From assembly GCA_963169105.1 (NCBI GenBank), contig OY720633.1, positions 38,890,795-38,954,794 of the forward strand: a stretch of 64,000 nt of DNA, given 5' to 3'. Source of the stretch: Ceriagrion tenellum (lineage: Eukaryota > Arthropoda > Insecta > Odonata > Coenagrionidae). The position numbers and the translations under genes were made by a program. Below, one piece after another: positions 1-10,420 of this stretch (position 1 is the stretch's first letter; each line of letters opens with the position of its first letter). Below the pieces are notes generated by a model, which made no database searches, was not told the origin of the DNA, and saw only the letters and a program-made list of their open reading frames with translations.

Positions 1-168
1 GAATTTCCTCAACCACAACTTTCTCGGTCTACCCCTACCTCTCACACAATTCATTCCATAACACTTTGAAGGTTTAATATGAGGTACTTTAGAAATATTT
101 ATTTGTGATTAGTACAACTTCTCTCATGTATACCTTTTGTATCTGTTATTTACATATTACATTTTACT
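1..168. other. Unassigned AT-rich sequence
   Basis: I see no gene or repeat here. The sequence runs directly into the LINE fragment that starts near 169. Confidence 0.5.
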
Positions 169-540
169 CTGGTTCGGCCACACCTCGAATACACCGCAAG
201 CATATGGGACCCTGGACATAAAGATTTACCAAAAATTAAGTAATAAAATACAAAGAACATCTACGTACTACTTTAAAAACTGCTACAAGCAGGGACATAG
301 CGTTTCACGTTTTTTGGAGGAATAAAGGTGGGTGCCCCTCCGGACTTGGAGGCTTCATATTAGGCTTAGTTAGCTTGAGAAATTTAAAACTGATGTATCA
401 CAGAGCGACAAATAGAGTATTATCATGACGTCTCACTACATCTCCAGGTCCGACAGAAGCAATAAAATGAGAGGGTACTAAAACTCGTTCATTCCGCGAA
501 CAATAAGCGACCACTATAATGACTGACATCCACTAAATAC
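169..540 (+). pseudogene. CR1-like LINE fragment (C-terminal RT region and 3' UTR)
   Basis: Decayed 3' part of a CR1-like non-LTR retrotransposon. Reading from 169, the translation starts LVRPHLEYTASIWDP, the conserved block just after the reverse transcriptase domain in CR1/Jockey-type ORF2. It is followed by decayed KIQR- and FLEE-type positions in shifted frames. Stops and frameshifts are frequent, so it makes no protein. The downstream non-coding part (about 420-535) matches the minus-strand copy at 49.3-49.8 kb almost word for word (blocks around 'cactacat' and 'aagcgacca'), which shows one dispersed family. The 3' hexamer tail seen in other copies is missing. The family assignment is from conserved residues by eye. 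Confidence 0.75.
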
Positions 541-3067
541 ATTTCCATAATACACGTCACCATTCATACACCCAAAACCTTATCTATTACATCTTTACAT
601 GGCTGGTGTCCTAACCACTTAAAACACACCCATGTGTATGTTGATATACATTACCAGGAATCCTACTTGTCAAACAAGAGCATCTTTTTCATCTTTCCAA
701 AATATATTTTGATTAATTCTAATAATATTTTGGGTATCATCACTTCCATTCTATTTCCACTTCATCGTGTGACCGGCCAATACGTACCAATGTCAAGTTT
801 CTGAGAATTGGATCCGATTTTTGCTTCGGCATTTTTTATGGTTTTTGATCAACAACAGCTTCTCCTCTATTTCAGAAGGCGTCGTCATGTCGAAGTTCTG
901 AGAATTATATTGACGTTTACCCTATTATTCTTTAATATCTTAAATTGCTTCTATCACTTCATTTCTCTCAACAAAACTGAAAATTGAATGATAACTAATC
1001 TTCAGTCCCAAAGTCTGTAGTCAAGAGAAAAGCAGGCTGATAAATAGTTGTAAAAAATTAGAATAAAATATTTTACCCATAATAATGTATAATAAATGTT
1101 CTTTTGGTGAACTCTTTAGCCTAAGTTAGAATAAAGAAAGCAGTTTCCGACTTCATTAGATGGATTGATTCGCAATACGGGCTGGGATTGCAGGAAGTTT
1201 GGAAGATATATCGACCGCCTCTCACAAAATGATAATGAATATAAGAGGCTATTTGCTTGAAACAAAATATTTCGTTCGTATAACAATAGTTAAATTCTTA
1301 ATCGATAGATAAATCCTACTTCTATAGTAAATTTACGACATGAGAATTTCAAAACAAGTTTTCTTTAGCCTATGAATTCCAACGACACAATAAAGTTCTT
1401 ATTGATATATCTGGGGATATTTAAAAAAAAATTTGTCAGTTGAATAATCAGCTCTGGTCTTCAAATCAGATAACGTTCACAAGGGACTTTGGTCCCTAAC
1501 TGATTATTTTTCTCGGGCATAATCAATACTGTGTATATGCATTTGATGTTCCTGATTTATTATAGAAGAGACATATTGATAATTTTACTTTGGATCGTCT
1601 TACCTATTCTCTCTGGGGTGGCTAGTTAACATTCAAAATTGGATCATCAAAGCTATTAATAGTGTCAATCAATCTCTTCATTGTATTTACTCAATTGAAG
1701 AAGTGTCATTTTTAATGATTTTTGTAGTTTGAAAGTAAGAAGAAAATATGCCTGGTATTGACTCTTTAATTTAATTTCAAATATTAATATTATTTCTACA
1801 TAGAATCATTAATCAAACGTTTCAATTTATAATGGCAATAAATACATAGATATGCACCATGTGCATATATATATGTATTCATATCATAACCATGAACATC
1901 AATCATATCCCTGAAATTGTGTGAAAAATTATTTTATGTAATATGTCAAACCTTTAAGCATTTGTAAGACTCATTTGTCAATAATTTAATGTTTACTCCA
2001 CATATACAATATTGTGGCTTTAAAAATCAGCTTCCTAGAAAAAAAATCATTTAAAAGAGAAAATAATCGGATTTATTTTATAAATTATTAACTTTTACTT
2101 CCATTAATAGTCAAATTTTGTTCAAAATCAAATATACCTCCCATCCTTCAATCCATCATTCTTTTATGTTGCTAAATGGATTCCAAAATATTGTTGATGT
2201 GTATCAAAAAGGAAAAATTTATCGATGTTAATTTTCCTACGACAACAGCCTCTTTAAAAGTCATTTATTTTTCAAATAGTATTTGATTGTAAAGCAACAA
2301 AAGCTTTAAAAGAGAGTGTTTCCAATTGACGCAAATGAAATTTCAATTTTGATCGTGGAAAATAAAAAGTGGAAAAACATGAGGAATAAATTTAATAACA
2401 CATTCGCCAATTAATGCAAAATCATCTAAAATGTGAAAAAGACCGATTTTAAAATGCTGATCATCTCAGCGCTGATTTATACTTTGGTAATATAAAGTGA
2501 ATCGTAACGCTATACCTCGAATGAATTCAACTATAGATGGAATTCCAAACAAATATGTAATAACGACATTTCTTGCATCGGCATTTTGAGCCTGCTTGAA
2601 AAAAGGTAAGAAGCCAATAATCTTAGGATAAAGATTTATAATAGAAGAGTGCATGTCACATTACAATTTCATGACAGAGAAGAAGTAATAAACGCTAGAG
2701 AATAATGAACTGAAGTGGATAATAAAAGCGCCAACGTCGCCAGGAATTCATTAAATGCTGAGAATAAGAAGGGGGAGGAGTTGAAAGTTTTGGAAATCAG
2801 GAGCAAAAGGACCCCGCACGTTCCTTATGGAAAATAGCCCACGGCTAAATTGGCTGAAATTTTGCACAAAGGTAGATATCAGCATGCTGATCAAATTTTA
2901 AATGGGCACTAGGCTCGAAAAATTAGATTTTTTGAGATACAGCAGAATATTGCCCGTGGTTCGAATGTGGTATGTGAAATTGCATGTGGTACGTTTTTCT
3001 ACTAAAAATTGCAGAAAAGAATCGCAAAGAGGTGGGGTGGGTCTCTGAGAGGGGAGGGCTGCTGAGG
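541..3067. other. AT-rich intergenic DNA
   Basis: No supported gene. Only short ORFs that look like chance are present. A short direct repeat ('caagtttctgagaatt'-like) occurs near 793 and 891. Around 2740-2960 composition becomes more mixed, next to the LINE tail at 3068. Confidence 0.55.
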
Positions 3068-3121
3068 AAGGGGATATCTACATCTATATCTACATAATAC
3101 CCTGCGAGCCGCCACATGAAC
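3068..3121 (-). repeat. CR1-like LINE 3' terminus with hexamer tail
   Basis: Read on the minus strand, this is the short conserved 3' end 'tggcggctcgcagggtatta' followed by TGTAGA-type hexamers. The same terminus is seen at 26.6, 39.5, 49.3, 52.4 and 58.0 kb. Only the last ~50 bp of the element is recognisable here. Confidence 0.6.
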
Positions 3122-4159
3122 GTAAGGGATGTAACTGAAATAGCTGAAAGCTGAATTGAGCGATAGAGGAGGAAATGTTGGGCAAGGAGGGGTAGAGGTG
3201 AGAAAAGAATAGATGTTTAAGGTGGACTTAAAGAAGGTAGATGGCGATGGACTTCAAGATGTGGTGGGCATGGGCAGGAAGTAGTACAAGTGGAAAGGAA
3301 TAGCTATGAATTTGGTTCAAAAATTGGCGTTGCAAAGAGCAGTCCACAGTGTCCCTCAATGCCATAATTCTCATTCACTTTCATAAAGGTCTTTCACAAT
3401 CCAATGATCCCAAGTATATGCACGATGACTTCATCTCATTCCATTTTCCAAACTCTATCACCTCAGGTTCCATCAATCTGATTCTTTTAAAATGATTTCC
3501 GCCCAGTCAATCCACTCGGTCATTTGATCTTCTTGGCTCTTCCTCTGCTAGCTGAGTTGCTTTAATTTCAGATACGCCTTAATATTGCTTAGTCAAAGGT
3601 ATGCATATTTTTTCTGCTGTCTTCTATTTTTTGTGACAGCAAAAAGTATATTCAGTATTTCCTCGAGTATACTTGAGCCAAAATCTCATCCAAATAACAA
3701 ACTCAGAATTTTTATTCTCTGTATAGCCCGGGCTTTCAGGTGGATGAGTTTTATTGAAGACCTCCAATTTCCCTGTGGTATTGAAACGTACCTCTCTCGT
3801 ATTCATAGGCAGTGAGATAAAAATACTTGTCCAATTCGAAGTATAACTGCGATGTAAAGTAATGTAATGTTTTTGAGCATATGAAATATCTTCATTGACA
3901 TTTAATCCGAATATACATTTACACCTTTGGTAAAGCTATACACATGTCCAATTTGAACCCCACGCATGAAACGGGGAATCATGGAGAGATTAATGCAATA
4001 TAGTAATTAACGCTAAGTTAAAATTAAATCTTAGGAAAAACTACTTGCTAATAAAACGCAAAATCTAAGGTCACAGCTCCGAAGTGGTCAACTTAAAAAC
4101 TTCATGTTGAAGTAAATAAAATAACTCTCGGTTTAACTCTTTGGAGTTCCATATTAAAC
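3122..4159. other. Unassigned sequence
   Basis: No supported gene. The purine-rich stretch at 3160-3300 weakly resembles the 3' end of a LINE coding region but has no decisive motif. The ORFs at 3585-3815 (+) and 3624-3806 (-) overlap each other and look accidental. Confidence 0.5.
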
Positions 4160-4340
4160 AGAAAAAAAACTTTTACACTCCACTGGTCAGTTCACAGATA
4201 AATTTATTGCACAATCTGGATTTGGATGCCTGGCATCATTATCATGCAGTGAGCACCTGATGATGATGGCAGGTATCCAAATCCAGATTGTGCAATAAAT
4301 TGAACTGTGAAATGACCAGTAAAGTGTAAAAGTTATTTTT
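4160..4340 (+). repeat. Palindromic Penelope-type terminal repeat with decayed hammerhead-like core
   Basis: Two arms of about 75 bp (4170-4244 and 4259-4332) are inverted copies at roughly 90% identity, joined by a short spacer. The right arm reads CCTGATGATGATGGCAGG from 4256, which begins with CTGATGA at 4257-4263, followed by a short GAT/ATC pairing. The GAAA box is decayed to CAAA. The same plan (CTGANGA, one extra base, small stem, GAAA) is present at the Penelope-like copies at 59.8 and 62.7 kb, so I interpret this as an inverted dimer of a Penelope-type terminal repeat. A simple palindromic MITE is the alternative. Confidence 0.55.
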
Positions 4341-5755
4341 TCTCATTAATATTCATGTTGAAGGCCTACTGTTCCAAAAACCGATAGACATATTTAACTC
4401 GGAATTTATTGGTTTGCCATACCCTGAACATTGGTAGTATCACAAGGAAACTATCTAACCCACTTAGGTTACACCTGTAAATTGTATGTTCACATCATTT
4501 ATAACAACAGACACGTAGTCATACAGACCGCTTTGATTTTTAACTCAGCTTTATTCCGTCTCTATCATGCTTGTAATTTTATCAAAATTCTTTTCCTTCA
4601 AATTGGGTTTTATTTAAGGAATAGATCACAGAAAATTATGTTTCTTGCAATTGATCTTCGAGTAAATTAGTATTTAAGTTTTTTTCCGCGGTCTTTCAGT
4701 CCGCATGTTTTCGATTACGTATGCATTTTTACCCATTCCATAAAGATATAAAAATTTTATGAAATATTTCCGTTCATATCCATCTGATTGGACCACTGTA
4801 TATGGCTTTAATTGTAAGATATCAACTTCATATCATCTGTAATCATAATATTTCTTTCTTTCAAGGCGGTTCGGTAAGCTTTACAACACAATTCGGAAAA
4901 ACCGTAGCACCGCTATTTTATATCATATTTCATACGAATTTGTCGATATGGATAAATAGAGCTAAATTCAAACAATCATGTCAAGTAAATTAACAAAATT
5001 TATTTACTAAACTAATTATTGGGAGTAAATACAAGCAGTCTAAGGGACCACATGCCTGTGTTAACGTAAGAAAAAAGGGTGTCTGTAGTTACGGGACTAG
5101 TCAATGAAATTTAACTTATCCGCAACAGATTATTGCATTTGGTGTATCAGCCTTATTCGTCATTTATATGGTTTTTTGACTGATTGTACATCTAGTTACG
5201 CCGGCACTCAGCATCCACTCACCGTTGTAATAATATAGGGACCCACAAAAATGTGCCCACAGATCGCTATATAAACGTCCCTAGGGATTATGGTTGGATT
5301 GGTACGGTACACTATTGTTGGTGAATTTTTCATGAGAAACGAGTCGTACCAAATCGTTTTTTCAGCCATATTATTGGTTCGTATCAAGTAACTAGTGAAT
5401 TAACTTCTAGTACAAGCGTTAAATTTGATAAACTATGATGCATGTACTAGCTTCAAAATATCTGAAAAGAGAGGTTTGCTCAATACATCACGAGAACGGA
5501 GTGATGAGTACCGCAGCCAAGTGAAATATCTTGGCGTACTTTTTTCATCATAAAATAATTCGTGCGTCACGAATTCCAACAGAAGAATAAGAGGTTCTAC
5601 GTTTCTGGACCATGATAAAAAACAGAATGGTATGAATAATACGGCCTTCAAGACACTTCAGCTAAAGCCAAATTTTTCATTTCATTAGTCGTGAAGGAGT
5701 GTCGCGTATCTCATATATGTTGGTTGCGCTTAAAACTCGCTCGATAAATAAAATT
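4341..5755. other. AT-rich intergenic DNA
   Basis: No supported gene or repeat. ORFs at 4431-4670, 4802-4993 and 5433-5651 are short, lack recognisable domains and sit in AT-rich sequence. Confidence 0.5.
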
Positions 5756-6220
5756 TCTGCACCGGCCGACCGAAACGTTGGGTCACTCTCGTCCCTCCCT
5801 AAGGTCATCGTAAGGGGGATAATGCGGTGACTCTAGATTTACCTCCACGTGAAGTGGAACGCAGAGATTGCCATTCACGGAGGAAATGGAGGACCTTGTG
5901 CCGTGAGCCACCCTTTTTAAACCCTCAGTGAAGCAAGCGTGCGCCTCAATCGCGAGACCCGAATGACCGTGCGGGTCAGATGAAGAGATCCACCCCTCTA
6001 ACGACCTCGCGGAGAAAACAGGGAGGAGAGCAGGACACTGGCAGGCGGGGGGACGGTCGGAGCAATCGTTTTCGGAGCGCATAAAAAGCATTTGAAAAAA
6101 ATTTAAATGAGGTTTTGTGAGTTAAAACAACTGCTTGATGCGTACGTAGGCGAATGCACATGCGCTGCAAGGTCTCTGCTGAGACTCTATGTAAATAGAC
6201 GCGCCAGAATTGGGTCAACG
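5756..6220. promoter_or_regulatory. GC/CpG-rich patch, possible promoter or enhancer
   Basis: CpG-dense block inside AT-rich DNA, with many CG dinucleotides (around 5880-6075). It ends near a TATA-like 'gcataaaaagc' at about 6078. Overlapping minus-strand ORFs (5783-6091, 5976-6218) are best explained by the GC-rich composition. No gene is attached to it in the window, so the regulatory call is only a suggestion. Confidence 0.25.
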
Positions 6221-6539
6221 TTTATGGGAAAAAAGCCTGAATTTCGGCCAACGGTTGAATAAAATCAATTTTAACGAAAGCTGAATTGAGAAATCTCGCG
6301 AAAGCCAATCGTTACGCGACACTTGCATGCCGGACGGAGAGAGCGATTTAGGAATAGAGTTTACGTGTGCTTGCTCGCGCTATGCCTGCGTGTGCAAACG
6401 TAAACATATGAACTTATGCCTATTGCAAATGTAGGAGAGGCGCTACAGAGCAACCCACACACTCATCACACTGTTGAGACGTTGACTAAATACGTATATT
6501 TACATGCGCTTCAAATTAATTCACAATACTATCACTAAA

Positions 6540-6760
6540 GGTAAAGGTGGAGGTGGAAAGATGGCCGATTCCAAGTGGAAAATATTCGACTGGACCGGGT
6601 ATGGAACCTCGGACCTTCTGATGTCGCATCAGATTCTCAGACCACCAAGCTACTCGGTCTACTGAGAAACCTCTAGCATCGGCGGTAGGGTTGTATGAAC
6701 TCCCAAGACTTGTTCCACAAGAGCGGCCAATAGATGGCTCTCGGGAAGCAGTTCACCCAC
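6540..6760 (-). repeat. tRNA-derived SINE, copy 1
   Basis: On the minus strand a tRNA-like unit spans about 6662-6595, with A-box TAGCTTGGTGGTCTGAG and a decayed B-box (GGTTCCATACC). It is preceded by a ~100-bp head that starts near 'gagagccatctattggccgc'. The head, tRNA-like part and tail are all shared with the copy at 7000-7205. The tRNA-like part is too degenerate to be a tRNA gene. Confidence 0.7.
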
Positions 6761-6999
6761 CGGCCAGGAGAGAATGACAAGCACAGAAGGCGATGTGACA
6801 GAATAACACAAGCGCACAGACAGTGCTAAAGATATAGATCAGGCGTTTCGGGGCACGCGGAGCCCAGGTAGGATATGGGCCATTCAAGCTATACAATCAT
6901 ACATTCATTCCCTCAGACCCCTCTGCGGTAAATACATTTGAAATATTCAGACAGATAGGCAGAAAGTAAGTGGATGGGAACACATAAAATTGACGAGGT

Positions 7000-7205
7000 G
7001 GTGTGAAGGTGGATTCCATGTGGAAAATTTCGAAAGGATCGGGAATCGAACCACGCATCTTTTAACGTCGCGTCAGATGCTCAGACTACCAAGCTACCCA
7101 GTCTAATGGGAAACTATTAAAATCGGCGGGAGGTTTACATGAACAAACACCCCACTCTTCCCAAAGGCTTGTTCCACAGGAGCGACCAATAGATGGCTCT
7201 CGGGG
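7000..7205 (-). repeat. tRNA-derived SINE, copy 2
   Basis: Second copy of the same SINE, same orientation, about 450 bp from the first. The minus strand shows A-box TAGCTTGGTAGTCTGAG and an intact B-box GGTTCGATTCC. These internal RNA polymerase III promoter boxes are what define tRNA-derived SINEs. The head 'gagccatctattggtcgctc' lies upstream of the tRNA-like unit rather than the unit being at the very 5' end, which is unusual for a simple tRNA SINE. Confidence 0.75.
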
Positions 7206-7689
7206 AGCATTACAGTCGAACGTTCATATATACACATATGAACGTTCGCTCGATGCTGAACATGACCTAGACAGTATTGCGTACAAATAGAGCAATAGTA
7301 TTCGCATAGATTCAGCGATAATTTTCCACTAAGTTATTTCCACGAACACTAAGAATCAATTGCTAGACTATATAAAATAGAAATTCAACTATTCGCGTTT
7401 TTTTAATATAAAAAAATGAGTACTACTCACACAATATCCATTCTCAAGTACATTAATCATATCGTGATGCCCGTGATGATCATTCCTGTTTTAAAGCATT
7501 AACTTAGTTAAAAAACGATTCCAAGCCTAAAATAAAGGGTGAGAATGATTCCAAATACTTTTCTTCTCTAAGCCGTAGATACCTGATGAATAGTTTTTTG
7601 GGTCAGCTTCTGACATAATCAGTTATTATTATAGTTTGTTTCAACCCTATTTGGAACTTTTAGAATTTTGCATCGATAACGTCCATGAG
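7206..7689. other. AT-rich intergenic DNA
   Basis: No supported gene. A small ACGTTCATAT/ATATGAACGT inverted repeat lies at about 7217-7245. Confidence 0.5.
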
Positions 7690-8110
7690 AGCTGATGACG
7701 AGGACTTTGGGAAAGGATGTGAAGAAGAGACTGGTGAAGAGCTTGATATGGAGCGTAGCGTTGTATGGGGTAGAAACGTGGACCCTATGAAAGGAGGACG
7801 AGAATAGGCTGCAGGCATTTGAAATGTGGGTAAGGAGAAGGATGGAGAAGTTGAGGTGGATGGAGAGGAAGACTAACGAGGAAGTGCTAGAGATGGTGGG
7901 CGAGGAAAGGAAGCTTCTAAATGAAATCCGGGATTGACAGGGTAGATGGCTGAAGGATGTAAAAATGGGTGATGGGTTGCTGAAGAGTGTGATGGAGGGA
8001 AGGATGTTGGGCAAGCTGGGAAGAGGAAGGAAGAAGGTTTCATGGATAGGATGGAGGGCATATCGTATACTGATACGTAAAAGATTATGCTAGAGCGAGA
8101 TAGGCCCCTG
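7690..8110 (+). pseudogene. RTE-like LINE fragment (C-terminal ORF2)
   Basis: The plus strand encodes, with stops, a block characteristic of endonuclease/reverse transcriptase LINE C-termini: SLIWSVALYGVETWTL, then LQAFEMWVRRRMEKLRW, NEEVLEMVGEERKLL and a degraded GRGRKK segment. The same order (LYGCETWT, then MEMWAWRK, then GRPR) occurs in the longer copy at 22.6-24.5 kb. The endonuclease and RT catalytic parts are absent, so this is a dead 5'-truncated copy. The clade is assigned only from the LYGCETWT/GRPR style and could be a neighbouring clade. Confidence 0.75.
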
Positions 8111-8330
8111 AATGTGTAGAAAACCGAGAGGAGATTCTCTGACAGTCAACAAAACCTACCTTAACCGGTAGAATACTATTAAAAAATAGTCCATGTTTTA
8201 CACATTCTACCAATTATTTCAGCTGTAATTTCGATGAATTAGCACTATTATCGCGAAGGGTAGAGAGTTAAATGATGCTTTAGTACTTTCAAGAGAACAG
8301 AAAGTATTTCAAACCCGGTTCTCACCTAAT
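8111..8330. other. Unassigned sequence
   Basis: No supported feature. Confidence 0.5.
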
Positions 8331-8869
8331 CATTGAAGTACAGACTTTCTCGGCACTCGAGCGGATGGATCACCCGAAGCGGAAACGGAGGAGTACACCC
8401 TCGATCTTCTCGGCGAAAGAGAGCGTTGATATGCTTTCACACATGTGGGTCGATGAGAGAACATATGAGTACGGTGGACTGCTATGGAGAGACGGGGGTA
8501 TTGGGGGAGGGACTCGCGCCAGAGATGTTCTGTGTTGTGAAGGTCGTACAAGAGTCTCTCCAAGCGCGGTCCCATGGTGCCTGGCCGCACCTCCCTCCCC
8601 CGCCTACCGTGAGAGGGTGCGTTATGGTGTGGGAGATGTGAAAAGGCGGTGAGCGTATGATATGAAGAGGGGAGGGGAGGGGAGGTGTGGAAATGGCGAA
8701 AGGGAGCCGTCGAAGGAAAGAGGGGAGAATGCGGAGGAGTGTGAGAATTGGCGGGGTGGAGAGATGGATGGAGCGGAACGGTCGTTTGGGAAATTGCTGG
8801 GACTCAGTAAGGCTCGGAGCGCCGATACTCGAATTGCAACAACCCATGGTGACATAAATTTGACATCGG
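8331..8869. promoter_or_regulatory. GC-rich, polypurine-containing patch
   Basis: GC-rich block with a G/A-rich run ('gaggggaggggaggggaggt' at about 8665-8685) and many CpGs. Several ORFs of 77-145 codons overlap here on both strands, including 8482-8919 (-). None shows a known domain, and their number is expected where AT-rich stop codons are rare. It could be a regulatory island or a relic of one. Confidence 0.25.
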
Positions 8870-9300
8870 AGAAGAATCAAATCATAATACTTCATGGCAT
8901 GTATTGCAAGACATGGCACAGCGCACTTCCTTGCATCTCATTTACATCACATTAATCTGAATACCGTATTGGACTGCAATACATAAAATTATATCGCATA
9001 TCATATTGCACCACATTACATTGCATTGTTACGCATATCAGGAAGGTTCGAGTAACATCTCGTAATAAAATGCACTACAATATGTCGCGTGACTGATTCC
9101 ATCATGCAACATGAAAATACACTCACTTCCATCGCATTTTATCGCATTACATACAGAGCATTGTGTCATGTTGAACTTGATTCATTGAATTATATCATAC
9201 GTCGCACTGCATCAAGTTCCACCGGATATTTTATAATATAACCGCATTCCGTAATTCATTGTGCTACGCCATATTTTATCACCACTACATCAAATATTGT
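8870..9300. repeat. GCAT-rich degenerate simple-sequence block, left part
   Basis: Unusually dense in GCAT, TGCA, CATCGCAT and TTACATTGCATT words, with no fixed unit length. It continues at 9683-9915 after an inserted element, so the two parts were probably one block of about 660 bp. Confidence 0.5.
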
Positions 9301-9682
9301 TTAACCCTCTATAAACTAGCAAGTTAAATTTCTTAAGGTAAAAAATCATTTGAAAATCTGCTTTCTAAGAGGCTTGAGGCCTGGTGGAGCTCTGAAATAA
9401 ATAGTATCAGCTCTCATGTGAAGAAAACATTGGGCAAGTTTAAAAAAAGGTACGTAATGACGGTAATGTTGAAGTTTACCTTGTGTAAATATTATTATGA
9501 AAAGTATTGTTTTAAATTAGACACATACAATACAAAAACGTCACATTTCAAAATAAATATTTTTATCAAATCAATCGCAATTTTTTCAAATGCTTAATTT
9601 TGCACTTTTAAAAATCTTATACAGTCTCATGATGATGTTGCTTTCATGCTGGTGTTTCTTAAATCTGTCCATAGAGGGCTAA
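9301..9682. mobile_element. piggyBac-like MITE (TTAA-flanked)
   Basis: A 374-bp segment (9305-9678) starts CCCTCTATAAAC after a TTAA (9301-9304) and ends with the inverted form: GTCCATAGAGGG, then CTAA (9679-9682, one change from TTAA). TTAA duplications with CCCT-type terminal repeats are the hallmark of piggyBac elements. It encodes nothing recognisable, so it would be non-autonomous. Support from context: GCAT-rich sequence lies on both sides but not inside, as expected for an insertion. Confidence 0.55.
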
Positions 9683-9915
9683 TGTCGCGTAACGCCGTAT
9701 TCCACCGAATTATATGAAGCAACGCATTGCAAGTTATCGCACCCTATTTTATTTCATCTCTTTGCAGGTCGTTTTACATTGAATAACGTCAAGTGTTTTT
9801 GGTATCACATCGTATAATGGATGACGTTGCTTTACATTGCGGCACGATACATTATACAGCCTAGACGCTCAACATCGCAATGCGATATCTCCGGCATAAC
9901 GCTAACGATGCATCG
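9683..9915. repeat. GCAT-rich degenerate simple-sequence block, right part
   Basis: Same word content as 8870-9300 ('aacgcattgcaagttatcgc', 'catcgcaatgcgatatc'). Confidence 0.5.
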
Positions 9916-10420
9916 CAACAACGCGCGACCCGGATGGGACGTCCTTCTCGCGATGGAATGGTCCCCCAATACACGTCCCGGCGCGCGCTCTACGTGGAAA
10001 TGATGATGATGATGATGGTGCGGGCTCTATCTGCTTGACGACGCGGCGGTGGTGGGCGACGGAGGGACAGTGGGGAAGGGGGTGGGAAAAGTGTGGAAAT
10101 TGGCGCCTAACGAGCGACGGTGGTCCAGCAATGGGAGGGACGGCGGAGGGGAGCGGATGCTGAGGGAAGACTAGGAGCCAAAAAGGATGAGAGATGAACA
10201 AAGAGTGAGGGACAAGGAAAAGATTAGAGAGCGAGGGAAGGAATGACAGGGCATTTTGCGAGTGGAGCTGAACGTGAGGCGAGATTCTCCATTCTCTCCT
10301 CGACAACACACGCGTCAGCTTGGGGACGTGTTAGAAGGGCAAATGCATTCGGCCATGAAGTACAGAGGAAAGCATTGACAGGAGGTGTAAATAAAATGAG
10401 TCTCAGGTTAGATAAAAATT
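9916..10420. promoter_or_regulatory. GC-rich/polypurine patch with GAT microsatellite
   Basis: CpG-rich start (about 9925-10060), a short (ATG)n run at about 10001-10017, then a G/A-rich stretch to about 10245. ORFs on both strands are composition artefacts. No gene is attached. Confidence 0.25.

Noticed and set aside
5750..5790. CGAAACGTTGGGTC resembling the 3' half of a hammerhead-like core
   Set aside because: The upstream CTGANGA box is not present, so the motif cannot be supported.
7690..7715. CTGATGA followed by GGGAAAGG
   Set aside because: No stem II pairing, and it lies inside LINE coding sequence.
8482..8919. 145-codon minus-strand ORF
   Set aside because: In a GC-rich patch with five other overlapping frames; pyrimidine-rich and without domain.
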